The notes under the pieces: generated by a model | Databases searched by the model: none | What the model was told of the DNA's origin: nothing | Seen by the model: only the letters and a program-made list of their open reading frames with translations | Part shown: piece by piece, positions 1-9,800 of the stretch | How positions within the stretch are numbered: position 1 is the stretch's first letter | Layout: each line of letters starts with the position of its first letter | Origin: Flavobacteriales bacterium | Lineage (GTDB): Bacteria; Bacteroidota; Bacteroidia; Flavobacteriales_D; Sanyastnellaceae | Direction: 5' to 3' | NCBI GenBank assembly: GCA_022447625.1 | Contig: JAKVAX010000002.1 | Span: 1 to 64,000 of the forward strand | Length of the DNA: 64,000 nucleotides | Position numbers and translations under genes: made by a program

Positions 1-77
1 TACTGAAGCGCTGGCGGACTGAATAGGTTTGTGACATTGTGTTTGGTTTTGATGTCAACCTATTTCAGGATGGGACT

Positions 78-521
78 GTTGTTAGTTTTGGTCCATAGTT
101 ATTGGTTATCGATTATAGTTTATCGATTCTAAACCCTAGACACTTGTCTCTCGACTCTCGTCTGCCTCACGTTGAGTCTTGCAGTTAAAGGCGGGAATAG
201 TCAGCCCTTTAGCAAGAATGAAAAATCCACCACCCACCTTGAGCCCGCCGCTCCCGCGGGCCCACCCACCCCCAGACGCGGGCACAATGTATGCCCTATC
301 TGTCTGTTTTCATGCGCTTTAAACGTTTATCTCCGCATGACTTTGTGGGCGTTGGTTCTGGTTTTACGAGTGATGTCTGATTCTTCCTTTTTAGAGGCTT
401 TAGGCATCGGGCATTAGACGTTAGTTATTAGTGGTTGTTGGTTCTTGGTCGTTCGTCCTTAGTTTTTGATTCTCTATCATAGATTATCGATTCTAAACCC
501 TAGTCACTCGACTCTCAACTG
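78..521. repeat. degenerate intergenic direct repeats
   Basis: Two related segments lie at about 78-165 and 423-521. Both contain runs rich in GTTAGT, TTGGTT and GTTATT followed by an identical 20-base core, TTATCGATTCTAAACCCTAG, at 120-139 and 484-503, and then a CTCGACTCTC string. The stretch between them has no convincing gene; an 81-codon open frame at 172-417 has no family resemblance and proline/glycine-rich low-complexity content. The two copies are too diverged for an insertion sequence end. I read them as decayed dispersed repeats in non-coding DNA. Confidence 0.55.
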
Positions 522-926
522 AAATCGTGTCAATTTTGCATCACTTTCTACCTACTGAAGACCGCTTTTTGACTAAAAAATAGGTGCTGAAAAAATGTGT
601 GTTTCTTATCCATCTGTCTGGCAAAGATTTTTCAAAAAAAGCCGTAAGAAGATCTTCAAAAAAGGGCCTGTAAGGCGCGGAAATTCTTGAATCAAACTGA
701 GGTTCACTGACTTAGCAAACAGGCCTGTTTTAGGGCTTGTTTTTATACCCCAAAAAGCGTATTCCAGGCCCAAAATCAGGCTTCAAAAACACCCGAAACC
801 CCCGTCAGCAAAGTGTTCCAGAAGTTACTGTGAACATTGTGTTAATAGCTTCTCCGCGAGTTCCTAGCTTCAGACATATTTCCTTCGAAATTTGTGTAAG
901 TGCTCGTTTAATCAATTCAAATCACC
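522..926 (+). promoter_or_regulatory. long leader upstream of nrdBA, with inverted repeat
   Basis: There is no gene in this stretch, which is long for a promoter region in this window. An imperfect inverted repeat pairs 722-736 (GGCCTGTTTTAGGGC) with 768-782 (GCCCAAAATCAGGCT), 13 of 15 positions pairing if one G-U is allowed. Upstream of it an imperfect direct repeat of about 24 bases, TTCAAAAAA followed by GCC and TAAG, occurs at 631-649 and 655-675. I see no clear TAnnTTTG promoter and no clear NrdR-box pair. A structured 5' leader controlling ribonucleotide reductase expression is an inference only. Confidence 0.3.
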
Positions 927-2201
927 ATGGAAATAACCCACATCATCAAGAGAGATTTCTCTACGCGTCCTTTCAATTTAGACAAGGTCACGAACGCGAT
1001 TATGAAGGCGATGAAAGCCGCCAATCGTGAAGACGTTAAAGGTGCCCATATGGTCGCTGGTGATGTGCATAATCGTCTGCTCGAATTGAAGGTGAAAGAC
1101 CCCGCGTTTACACCGACAGTTGAACAGATTCAAGATATCGTGGAAACACGGTTGATGGAGAGCAACTATCCGGAAGTAGCAAAAGTCTACATCCTTTACC
1201 GTAACAAGCAGGCTGAAAAGCGTAAATCGAACATCTTTGAGAAGCGCATCAACCTCAAGCCTTACGAGTACCCGCAGCTGTACGAATACGTGCCTGCAAT
1301 CCGTCATTCTTACTGGATTCACACAGAGTTCAATTTCACGAGTGACATTCAAGATTTCAAATCGCGCCTAACAGACACTGAGCGCAGCGCGATCAAGAAC
1401 ACTATGCTTGCCATCTCCCAGATTGAGGTAGCTGTAAAATCATTCTGGGGTGACCTATACCACCGAATGCCTAAGCCTGAAATCGGTTCTGTAGGTTCTA
1501 CATTCGCGGAAAGTGAAGTGCGTCACGCTGATGCTTACTCTCACCTTTTGGAGATTCTTGGGTTGAACCAGGAATTCCACGAGTTGAAGCGCAAGCCAGT
1601 GATCATGAAGCGAGTTGCCTACTTGGATACTGCACTTCGCAACTCGAAGAGCACTGATGATAGAGAATAGGCTGAAGCGGTTCTACTGTTCTCATTGTTC
1701 ATTGAGCACGTATCTCTTTTCTCTCAGTTCCTCATTATCATGGGCTTCAACAAGCACAAGAATATGTTGAAAGGGATTTCAAACGTTGTTGAGGCGACAT
1801 CAAAAGAAGAGCAGATTCACGGTGACTTTGGAATCGACTTGATTAAAATTCTGAAGAATGAACACCCAGAGTGGTTCACCGCAGAGTACTTCACATCAGT
1901 TCAGACAATGTGCCAGAAAGCATTCGAAGCAGAATGCGGCCTTCTTGACTGGATTTTCGAAGAAGGAGAACTTGACTTCCTTCCGAAGAATGTGATCATT
2001 GAATTCATCAAAAACCGTTTCAACAACTCACTTGAGAGTATTGGAATCGAAAAAATCTTCGATGTAGATGAGACATTGGTTTCTGAAACTGACTGGTTCG
2101 ATGAAGAGATCACAGGAACTAAGCACGGCGACTTCTTCGTGAAGCGCTCTGTTAACTACAGCAAACGCACCCAAAGTATCACCAGCGACGACCTATTTTA
2201 A
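927..2201 (+). pseudogene. nrdB: ribonucleoside-diphosphate reductase small subunit (NrdB) with N-terminal ATP-cone, interrupted by in-frame TAG
   Basis: This is the radical-generating subunit of aerobic class I ribonucleotide reductase. Residues about 4-93 form an ATP-cone, an allosteric domain normally found on NrdA; the ferritin-like domain follows. Metal ligands by alignment with E. coli are E167, E197, H200, E260, E295 and H298, and the radical tyrosine is Y204 (E-V-R-H-A-D-A-Y). The C-terminus ends in DDLF, the tail that docks on NrdA. Codon 248 is TAG (1668-1670); reading resumes in the same frame with A-E-A-V-L-L-F. The 247-residue first product lacks the last three ligands and cannot form a complete metal site alone. 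Everything downstream is intact, so this is a recent nonsense mutation, a sequencing error, or a readthrough site; a Tyr codon (TAC/TAT) is the simplest ancestor. A second start at TTG 1695 would give a 168-residue fragment. nrdA follows after 3 bases. Confidence 0.9.
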
Positions 2202-2204
2202 GAC

Positions 2205-3998
2205 ATGAAGATCGAAGAAAAAACCACCCAAGAAACGCAACAAGTAACAAGCCTAAACGAGCAACTGATCGATGCTCGTAAGAAATCACTCGCTGAGCAG
2301 CAAGCCACTGAAGGAACTTCAGAAGGATTTGCTTGGTTGAATGAAGAAAGCCGAAAATTCCTACACGCTGGTTACCTATCTCCAGGAGTGTCGGCTGAAC
2401 AACGCATTCGCGAAATCGCTGAACGTGCTGAGACTATTCTCGGTATGCCTGGATTTGCAGATAAATTCTACGGATACATGTCTGAAGGATTCTACTCATT
2501 GGCTAGCCCAGTGTGGTCGAACTTCGGAAAAGAACGCGGTCTTCCAATCAGCTGCTTCGGATCACATATCGATGATGACATCGGTAACATCCTTTATACG
2601 CAGTCGGAGGTGGGTATGATGTCTAAACTAGGCGGAGGTACTTCAGGGTTCTTCGGCAAGATCCGTCACCGTGGTGCGGCTATAAAGAACAATGGTGAAG
2701 CTTCTGGTGCAGTTCATATCATGCGTTTGTTCGAATCAATGGTAGACGTAGTAAGCCAGGGATCTGTGCGTCGTGGTCGATTCTCACCATACCTGCCAAT
2801 CGAACACAAAGACATCATGGAGTTCTTGGAACTCGGTACCGAAGGGAATGCGATCCAAGAGTTGACTCACGGTGTTACGGTGACGAACAGGTGGATGGAA
2901 GAGATGATCGAAGGTGACACTGAAAAGCGCGCTATTTGGGCGAAAGTTCTTCAGCGTCGAGGAGAAATGGGTTACCCTTACATCTTCTTCACTGACAACG
3001 CAAACAACAACGCCGCAGACGTATACCAAGACAAGAATCTTCCGATCTACGCAAGTAACCTGTGTACGGAGATCATGCTTCCTTCAAGTCAGAACTGGTC
3101 GTTCGTTTGTGTACTCTCAAGCATCAACGTGCTCGAGTATGACAAGTGGAAAGACACAGACGCGGTTCAAACAATGATTTACTTCCTAGATGCGATCATC
3201 ACTGAATTCCTTGAAAAACTAGAATCATACCGCGATTCTGCTGACAACGATGACCGTCAGACATTCCTCTTCATGGAGCGCGCTTACAATTTCGCGAAGG
3301 AGAACCGCGCACTTGGAATGGGAGTACTCGGGTGGCACTCACTACTTCAATCGAAAATGTTGGCATTCAACAGCCAAGAAGCATACGACTTGAACAGCAC
3401 AATCTTCAAGACAATCAAAGAACGCTCTTACCAAGCCTCTGAAGAACTTGCAGCACGTTTCGGCGAGCCTGAATTATTGAAAGGATACGGACGTCGTAAT
3501 GCGACATTGAATGCCGTAGCACCAACGACATCATCAGCATTCATTCTCGGACAAGTATCTCAAGGAATTGAGCCGATCTGGTCGAACATCTACGTGAAAG
3601 ACATCGCGAAGATCAAGACCACGATCAAGAATAAGTTCCTTGTAAACCTTCTTCAGGAAAAAGGAATGGATACTCCAGAAGTATGGAAAGACATCCTTAA
3701 GCACGACGGTTCAGTACAGCACGTAGAATTCTTGACTCAAGAAGAAAAAGATGTATTCAAGACCTACTCTGAAATCGATCAGATGGATATCGTTTACCAA
3801 GCGGCTAACCGTCAAAACCATATCGATCAAGGTCAGTCTGTAAATATCATCGTTCACCCTGATATGCCGGTAAAAGAGATTAACAAAATCCATGTTACTG
3901 CTTGGAAACTCGGGTTGAAATCACTCTACTACCAACATAGCATGAACGCTGCACAGAAATTCAAACAGAAGAAAGAGTGTGTAAGCTGCGAAGCTTAG
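2205..3998 (+). CDS. nrdA: ribonucleoside-diphosphate reductase large (catalytic) subunit, without ATP-cone
   Basis: This cytoplasmic subunit reduces ribonucleoside diphosphates to deoxyribonucleotides using a radical received from NrdB. At 597 residues it is shorter than E. coli NrdA because the N-terminal ATP-cone is absent; that domain is on the NrdB encoded just upstream. Catalytic residues are all visible: the redox pair C117 (P-I-S-C-F-G) and C302 (F-V-C-V-L), the thiyl C287 with N285 and E289 (N-L-C-T-E), the radical-relay tyrosines Y575-Y576, and the C-terminal C592-V-S-C595 pair that re-reduces the active site. The cone exchange matches the NrdB-cone type characterised in Leeuwenhoekiella blandensis, where dATP inhibits through oligomerisation of NrdB. 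It is co-transcribed with nrdB, followed by a strong terminator, and its own stop codon is TAG. Confidence 0.95.
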   Translation: MKIEEKTTQETQQVTSLNEQLIDARKKSLAEQQATEGTSEGFAWLNEESRKFLHAGYLSPGVSAEQRIREIAERAETILGMPGFADKFYGYMSEGFYSLASPVWSNFGKERGLPISCFGSHIDDDIGNILYTQSEVGMMSKLGGGTSGFFGKIRHRGAAIKNNGEASGAVHIMRLFESMVDVVSQGSVRRGRFSPYLPIEHKDIMEFLELGTEGNAIQELTHGVTVTNRWMEEMIEGDTEKRAIWAKVLQRRGEMGYPYIFFTDNANNNAADVYQDKNLPIYASNLCTEIMLPSSQNWSFVCVLSSINVLEYDKWKDTDAVQTMIYFLDAIITEFLEKLESYRDSADNDDRQTFLFMERAYNFAKENRALGMGVLGWHSLLQSKMLAFNSQEAYDLNSTIFKTIKERSYQASEELAARFGEPELLKGYGRRNATLNAVAPTTSSAFILGQVSQGIEPIWSNIYVKDIAKIKTTIKNKFLVNLLQEKGMDTPEVWKDILKHDGSVQHVEFLTQEEKDVFKTYSEIDQMDIVYQAANRQNHIDQGQSVNIIVHPDMPVKEINKIHVTAWKLGLKSLYYQHSMNAAQKFKQKKECVSCEA

Positions 3999-4016
3999 TC
4001 AAAGCAAGAAATGATG

Positions 4017-4046
4017 AAAAAGCCCCTTGATATAAGGGGCTTTTTC
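4017..4046 (+). terminator. rho-independent terminator of nrdBA
   Basis: The hairpin has an AGCCCCTT / AAGGGGCT stem with a 5-base loop (4021-4041), flanked by an A-run and a T-run. It lies 18 bases after the nrdA stop. Nothing further is recognisable between it and the next gene at 4300. Confidence 0.9.
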
Positions 4047-4299
4047 ATTTCTGACCATCTATATCTTATCTATTTCGAGTTCATCTGGCGGGAGAAAAGG
4101 CAAGGGATACAAATAGCGAATCGTTCACCTGTCATTCACCTCCGAGAAAAGTAGGTCACTGCCATAAATCCAGCCAAATAGATTATTACCCTGCCTAGCA
4201 AAATCGAAGAGACTTGTCTCTTTGGCTATTTAACTTGGTCAATTTTTCTAGATTAAGCACTTGTGTACCACGGTTAACCTTCCATCCGAACACTAGATT

Positions 4300-6072
4300 A
4301 TGATAACTAATACACCCCGAACCTTCACAAAAACTTTGCTATACCTGGTCTGTATTCTAACTGTTCAAGTTGTCTTTGGGCAGGGTGTTCCAATTGAACC
4401 TGCGGTATCTGACGAAAGGAAAGACGAAGTATACGACCTCATTTATCTCGCTTGGGATTTCGTTTTCGATCAAAACGATAGCGCTCTTATCTACTGCCAG
4501 CAAGCTCTTGAATTGTCGCGAGAATATGGTTTTCTAAGGGGTGAATCGTTATCGATTGAGGCCCGCGGTTTGTATCATGAAAATGTTCGCAATGATTATG
4601 ATAGCGCTAGCTTCTATTATTTCAAAGCAATCACGTTCTGTGAAGAAAACGATCTCCCGCACACCGCAACGCTGTATCATTCCATTGGGGCTATGTTCCA
4701 CAATCTGGATAATTATGAATTAGCCAAGAAATACTATACCATTTCACATGACTTAGGCATCCAAGAGGGAGATTCCATCAACCAAAAACAATGTTTGATG
4801 AACCTCGCCTCCGTTCATTCTTCTCTAGGAGAATATGAAGAAGCAGAACGTCTATTCATTGCCTGTCTCGAATTTGATGCTAGCCATGATCTCGACTATG
4901 GTTGCTATGCCAATTTAGGGAATATGTATGTCCGTATGCAGCTCTACCAAAAAGCCATTCCCTACCTTGAAAAATCGACGATTGAACATCCAGATAATTT
5001 CCTCGCCGACGCCAATATTCGACTACTGTTGGATGCTAAAACCGGCCTAAAAGACACCTCTGGAATGCAGCCTTATCTTCTGAGAGCAGACAGTTACTTG
5101 CGCAACCGTGTTGAATTCAGAAACACTCGCTTAATGTTGAATTCTCTGTCAAAATATCACGAAATGGCTGGGAACTATGAACAGGCACTAGAATACAACA
5201 AGCAAAGTGTCACTATTCATGAAGAACAGCTTGAAAAGCAGAAGGAAGAGGCTGTTTTAAATGTCGAAGCTGCATATCAAACGCAAAAAATAGAGGATGA
5301 ACTACATCACCAAGAATCATTGCAAAGAATATACACTTATTCAGGAGGGGTCGCCTTCATTCTTATTTTGATCTTGAGCCTCCTTTTCGCCATAAACAGA
5401 AAGAAAAACAAAGAGTTAAGCTTGCAGAAAAAGCACCTAGAAAATACCGTCGACGAAAAGAATGTTCTTCTCCGAGAGACTCATCACCGAATCAAGAACA
5501 GTTTCCAATTGGTCTCTAGCTTACTCTATCTTCAATCCGAAAACTCGGCAAATGAAGAGGCGAAAATTGCTATCAAAGAAGCTGAGAACCGAGTTCGTTC
5601 TATGGTATTGATCCACCAAAAACTCTACACTTCAGATCAACTTATTGGCATAGAAAGCAAGGAATACTTCACCAGCCTTTCAGAAGATATTTTTGAAAGC
5701 CATCAATATCAACCAGAAGACCTCAATTATCACTTAGATATTGAATCTATGGTCTTGAGTGTAGAAACAATTACCCCCCTGGGTCTCATCCTCAATGAGT
5801 TGATTGTAAACGTTTTAAAACACGCATTTGACTCTATGACTTCTGATACAAACATGATTGTAACGTTCAAGAAAGCGCAGGACCACTTGATCCTTTCCGT
5901 TGCAGATAATGGGAAGGGAATGGATGGAAATGTACGCGATGGGAGCTTCGGAATCTCACTAATGCGTGCATTAAGCAAAAAAATAGGTGGTGAACTCAAT
6001 TATTCGAGCGCCAGCCAAACAGGAACGGTTGCCACCCTTTTAATCAAGCGATTTGAATTACTAGCCAATTAG
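4300..6072 (+). CDS. TPR-containing sensor histidine kinase, HisKA_2 type
   Basis: This 590-residue membrane sensor kinase has a signal-like hydrophobic N-terminus (about 9-28), an extracytoplasmic region of tetratricopeptide-like helices (about 40-310), a short coiled-coil stretch and one membrane segment (about 347-368). The cytoplasmic part has a HisKA_2 dimerisation domain with phosphoacceptor H396 in E-T-H-H-R-I-K-N, and an HATPase domain with N-box N-E-L-I-V-N-V-L-K-H-A and G-box D-N-G-K-G-M. This architecture is common in Bacteroidota; the ligand is unknown. The LytTR regulator starts one base after its TAG stop, so the two form a cognate pair. The ATG at 4300 is chosen because it opens the export signal. 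Confidence 0.9.
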   Translation: MITNTPRTFTKTLLYLVCILTVQVVFGQGVPIEPAVSDERKDEVYDLIYLAWDFVFDQNDSALIYCQQALELSREYGFLRGESLSIEARGLYHENVRNDYDSASFYYFKAITFCEENDLPHTATLYHSIGAMFHNLDNYELAKKYYTISHDLGIQEGDSINQKQCLMNLASVHSSLGEYEEAERLFIACLEFDASHDLDYGCYANLGNMYVRMQLYQKAIPYLEKSTIEHPDNFLADANIRLLLDAKTGLKDTSGMQPYLLRADSYLRNRVEFRNTRLMLNSLSKYHEMAGNYEQALEYNKQSVTIHEEQLEKQKEEAVLNVEAAYQTQKIEDELHHQESLQRIYTYSGGVAFILILILSLLFAINRKKNKELSLQKKHLENTVDEKNVLLRETHHRIKNSFQLVSSLLYLQSENSANEEAKIAIKEAENRVRSMVLIHQKLYTSDQLIGIESKEYFTSLSEDIFESHQYQPEDLNYHLDIESMVLSVETITPLGLILNELIVNVLKHAFDSMTSDTNMIVTFKKAQDHLILSVADNGKGMDGNVRDGSFGISLMRALSKKIGGELNYSSASQTGTVATLLIKRFELLAN

Positions 6073-6073
6073 A

Positions 6074-6763
6074 ATGAAGGACACCAAAATCTTTATCGTT
6101 GAAGACGAACCCCTGATTGCTATGACTATATCCACGGCATTGAAAAAATCAGGGTTCCTGATTCTGGGCGAACCTGCAACCAGTATTTCAGAGGCGAAAG
6201 AGGGCATAGCCAATATCAGACCTGACCTCGTTTTGATTGACATCAATTTGGAAGGAAGCGAAGACGGCGTGACACTCGCTCACGATTTGGAGGATAGAAA
6301 TATCCCGTACATTTACATCACTTCTCAGACTGATCCCTTGACCTTGAATCGAGTAAAATCAACCAATCCACTAACCTATGTCGTTAAACCTTTCACCGAA
6401 ACCGGATTGCGTACCAGCGTTGAAATCGCATGGCATAATCACGTAAAACTTCAAGCAGATGATTTAGTGTTTACTTCTGACAATGTCCAACACATCGTCA
6501 AGCAAATTGACGTGCTGTATTTAAAGGCTTTTGACAATTACTGCTACTTATTTACACAAGAAAAGAAACACCTTATTCCTAGGACGCTAAAAAGTATCTC
6601 TGAACAGCTCGACCCCCGTTTGTTTGTGCGTTGTCATCGCTCCTTCGTAGTGAATAAGAATAAAGTAATCTCCTTCAATGGCAACATGCTGACTATCGGT
6701 TCAGAATCCATTCCCGTGAGTCGATCCTACCGCAAGGGCGTAAAGGACTACCTCGCACGTTGA
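6074..6763 (+). CDS. LytTR-family response regulator
   Basis: This is a 229-residue DNA-binding regulator. The N-terminal receiver domain (about 4-120) has the acidic pocket E10-D11, phosphorylation site D56 (V-L-I-D-I-N) and conserved K105 (V-V-K-P-F). The C-terminal half (about 128-229) is a LytTR domain with typical blocks such as R-C-H-R-S-F-V-V-N and the terminal I-P-V-S-R-S-Y-R. LytTR domains bind direct repeats upstream of target genes. It is translationally linked to the upstream kinase (one-base gap). Targets are unknown; the exported repeat protein immediately downstream at 6900 is a reasonable candidate, by position only. Confidence 0.93.
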   Translation: MKDTKIFIVEDEPLIAMTISTALKKSGFLILGEPATSISEAKEGIANIRPDLVLIDINLEGSEDGVTLAHDLEDRNIPYIYITSQTDPLTLNRVKSTNPLTYVVKPFTETGLRTSVEIAWHNHVKLQADDLVFTSDNVQHIVKQIDVLYLKAFDNYCYLFTQEKKHLIPRTLKSISEQLDPRLFVRCHRSFVVNKNKVISFNGNMLTIGSESIPVSRSYRKGVKDYLAR

Positions 6764-6846
6764 AAGTGCCATTCACTAAAAAATTCACTTCGCTCACTAA
6801 AACTCTCACCAACTCCTTTAATAGGTAAATACTTTGGTTATCCCAA

Positions 6847-6854
6847 TAAGTTTG
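6847..6854 (+). promoter_or_regulatory. candidate -7 promoter element TAAGTTTG
   Basis: The sequence matches the Bacteroidota sigma-factor -7 consensus TAnnTTTG and lies 45 bases upstream of the ATG at 6900. No correctly spaced -33 TTTG is obvious. Confidence 0.45.
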
Positions 6855-6899
6855 GCGGGTCGGATTTAAGCTTGTCGCCAAACCTTAACTGCGATAGTC

Positions 6900-9800
6900 A
6901 TGAAAAACCTTACACTAACCACCTTCTTAATTCTGCTGTCCTTCACCTTCTTCGGGCAGCCTTATGTTACCACTTGGCAATCAGATCTAGTCCTCAACCC
7001 CTATGTTCCCGTCGATAATACAATCACGATCCTCACAGATTCACTATTAACTTATAATTACACGGTGGACTGGGGAGATGGGACTCAGGATACCAACATA
7101 ACTGGCAACTTCACGCATGCATATTCGAGTGCAGGGACATATACCATCAGTATTACCGGAGTTTTTCCAAGGCTCGCAGTTCCATCTATCGATGGCAATA
7201 AGCTTCTATCTGTTGACCAATGGGGAGGCAATCAATGGACATCCATGGCAGAAATGTTCCGATCTTGCCCTAACTTAAACATTCTTGCAACGGACACGCC
7301 TGACCTGTCCGCATGTACTTCTATGGATTACATGTTTCAACACTGCAGCAATCTCGATTTTGACCCTGGTAATTGGGATGTTTCTAATATTGAAACCTTT
7401 CTTGGAACCTTCTTTGGATGCACGTTATTTGATGCTGATTTGTCTTCGTGGCAAACTTCCAATGCAACGGTCATGGCAGCAATGTTCACTAATGCAGAAA
7501 ATTTCAACCAAGACATGAATAACTGGGATGTTTCTAACGTAGAATATACGTTGTTGATGTTCGCCGGGTGTTCTTCGCTAAATCAATCGTTCGAAGGTTG
7601 GGACATATCATCAGTGCAAGACATGAGCGATATGTTCTGGGATACAGCGATTTCTATTCCCAACTATGACCAAACTCTCTTGGCATGGGGAGATCCCAGT
7701 AATACAGTACAACCCAATGTCCATTTGGATTTTCCGGCGAACTATTGTCTAGGCGATGTTGCACGCCAAAACCTTATAAACAACTTTGGCTGGACCATTA
7801 ATGACTATGGTCAAGATTGTTCAGTAAGCGGATGCATCGAAGAAACAGCCTGTAACTACGACATAACCGCTGCTTTAGATGATGGTTCCTGCGAATTCAC
7901 GATTGATGCCTGTGGCGTATGCGGCGGAACAGCAACCGTGGCCGGATGTACAGATTCTGCCGCTTGTAATTTCGATCCAGCCGCAGATTGTGACGATGCC
8001 AGTTGTGACTACAGCTGTGGATTTATCTCTACTTGGCAGACCAACGCAAATAATGAAAGCATTACGATCCCAACCAATGGTGGAGGATACGATTACAGTG
8101 TAGACTGGGGTGATGGAACAATAACCACCGGCAACACAGGGGATGCAACACACTTCTATACCAATAGCGGGCAGCACACCATTAAAATCACCGGTGATTT
8201 CCCTCGCATCTATTTCTGGTTGCAGTCTGGTGCTTTTAAAATCCACGAAATCAACCAGTGGGGTACTATCCAATGGCAAACATTATCCTACGCCTTTGCG
8301 GGCTGCTATAATCTGGATGTTCTCGCTACAGATGCCCCTGATTTATCGATGGTTACAGAAGTCGATTACGCCTTCTACCAAACAAACATTCAAACGCCTG
8401 ACCTATCGAATTGGAATGTCAGTAACGTGACTGACATGACGTATATGTTTGCTTCTTGCTCCAATTTCACCGGAAATATCAGCTCTTGGGATGTGAGTTC
8501 CCTAGAAAATGCATTTGGCATGTTTCAAGGAGCAATCTATTTCAACGGAGATCTATCTGCATGGGATCTGAGCTCGGTTATTAACCTGAGAGCTATGTTT
8601 AAAAACTGCTCCAGTTTCAATGCCGACATATCAGGTTGGGATGTAAGTTCAGTGACGGATATGAACGCCATGTTTGATGGAGCGAGCTCTTTCAATCAAG
8701 ATCTGAACAACTGGGATGTAAGTTCAGTGACGGAAATGGGCTCCATGTTTGATGGAGCGATCTCGTTCAATCAAGATCTGAACAACTGGGATGTAAGTTC
8801 AGTGACGGATATGAACTACATGTTTAGTGATGCGAGCTCGTTCAATCAAGATCTCAATAACTGGAACGTTTCCTCTTTAGAAGGCATGTCGTTGATGTTC
8901 TATGGGGCAAGTAGCTTTCAAGGCGCCATTTACAATTGGGACATTAACTCTCTTACACTCGGAAACAACGTCTTCCTGAACTCTGGGATCATTCAGGAAA
9001 ACTATGATCTTATTCTAACCCATTGGTCGCAACTTCCTGCGGTGCCAAACGGAATTAGTCTCGGCCAAGTACCTTCATTTTATTGTCAGGGGGCAAGTGG
9101 AAGGGATGTGCTCATCAACACCCATGGATGGAGCATCATTGACTTTGGAAACAATTGTCCTGGGTGCACCGACCCCGCTGCTTGCAATTACGATTCTGAA
9201 GCGGCCGTTGACGATGGGAGTTGCACATTTGTCACTGATGCTTGCGGTATCTGTGGAGGTACAGGTACCATTGCCGGATGCACAGATCCTGCCGCCTGTA
9301 ACTACGATTCGTCTGCAGACTGCGACGATGCCAGTTGCGATTACGGCTGTGGATTCATTACCACTTGGCAAACCACAAGCGACAACGAAAGTATCACGAT
9401 ACCAACTTTTGGTGGAGGGTACGCTTATAGTGTAGACTGGGGAGATGGAACCATAACAACAGGTCATACAGGGAACGCCACTCATACATACGCAACCAGC
9501 GGCACACACACTATTAAGCTTGCCGGGGATTTCCCCCGCATCTTTTTCTTCTTGGCATCCAGTGCCTCGAAAATCTACGAGATCAACCAGTGGGGTAATA
9601 TAGAATGGCAGTCATTTACATTGGCCTTTTTCAACTGCTCAAATCTTGATGTTCTCGCTACAGACGCCCCAGATTTATCAATGGTTTCGAAGATGAATGA
9701 CGCGTTCACAGGCACAAATATTCAGTCCCCAGATTTATCAAATTGGGATGTGAGTTCGGTGACGGAAATGCTTAAAATGTTCAGTAATTGCACCAATTTC

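Noticed and set aside
1-22. Possible last codons (T-E-A-L-A-D) of an upstream plus-strand gene
   Set aside because: Six codons are too few to support a gene; the fit to a protein end may be chance.
172-417. 81-codon open frame in the leader region
   Set aside because: It is Pro/Gly-rich at one end and Leu/Val-rich at the other without recognisable features, and lies between degenerate repeats.
541-926. Cobalamin or other known riboswitch upstream of the reductase
   Set aside because: I could not find a conserved core of any riboswitch class I know; only a simple inverted repeat is visible.
1695-2201. Second half of nrdB as a separate gene
   Set aside because: It is in the same frame as the first half, the residues between stop and TTG continue the family alignment, and splitting divides one metal site between two chains.
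927-2201. TAG reassigned as sense or a rare amino acid
   Set aside because: TAG is used as the true stop of nrdA and of the genes ending at 6072, 53678 and 61452.
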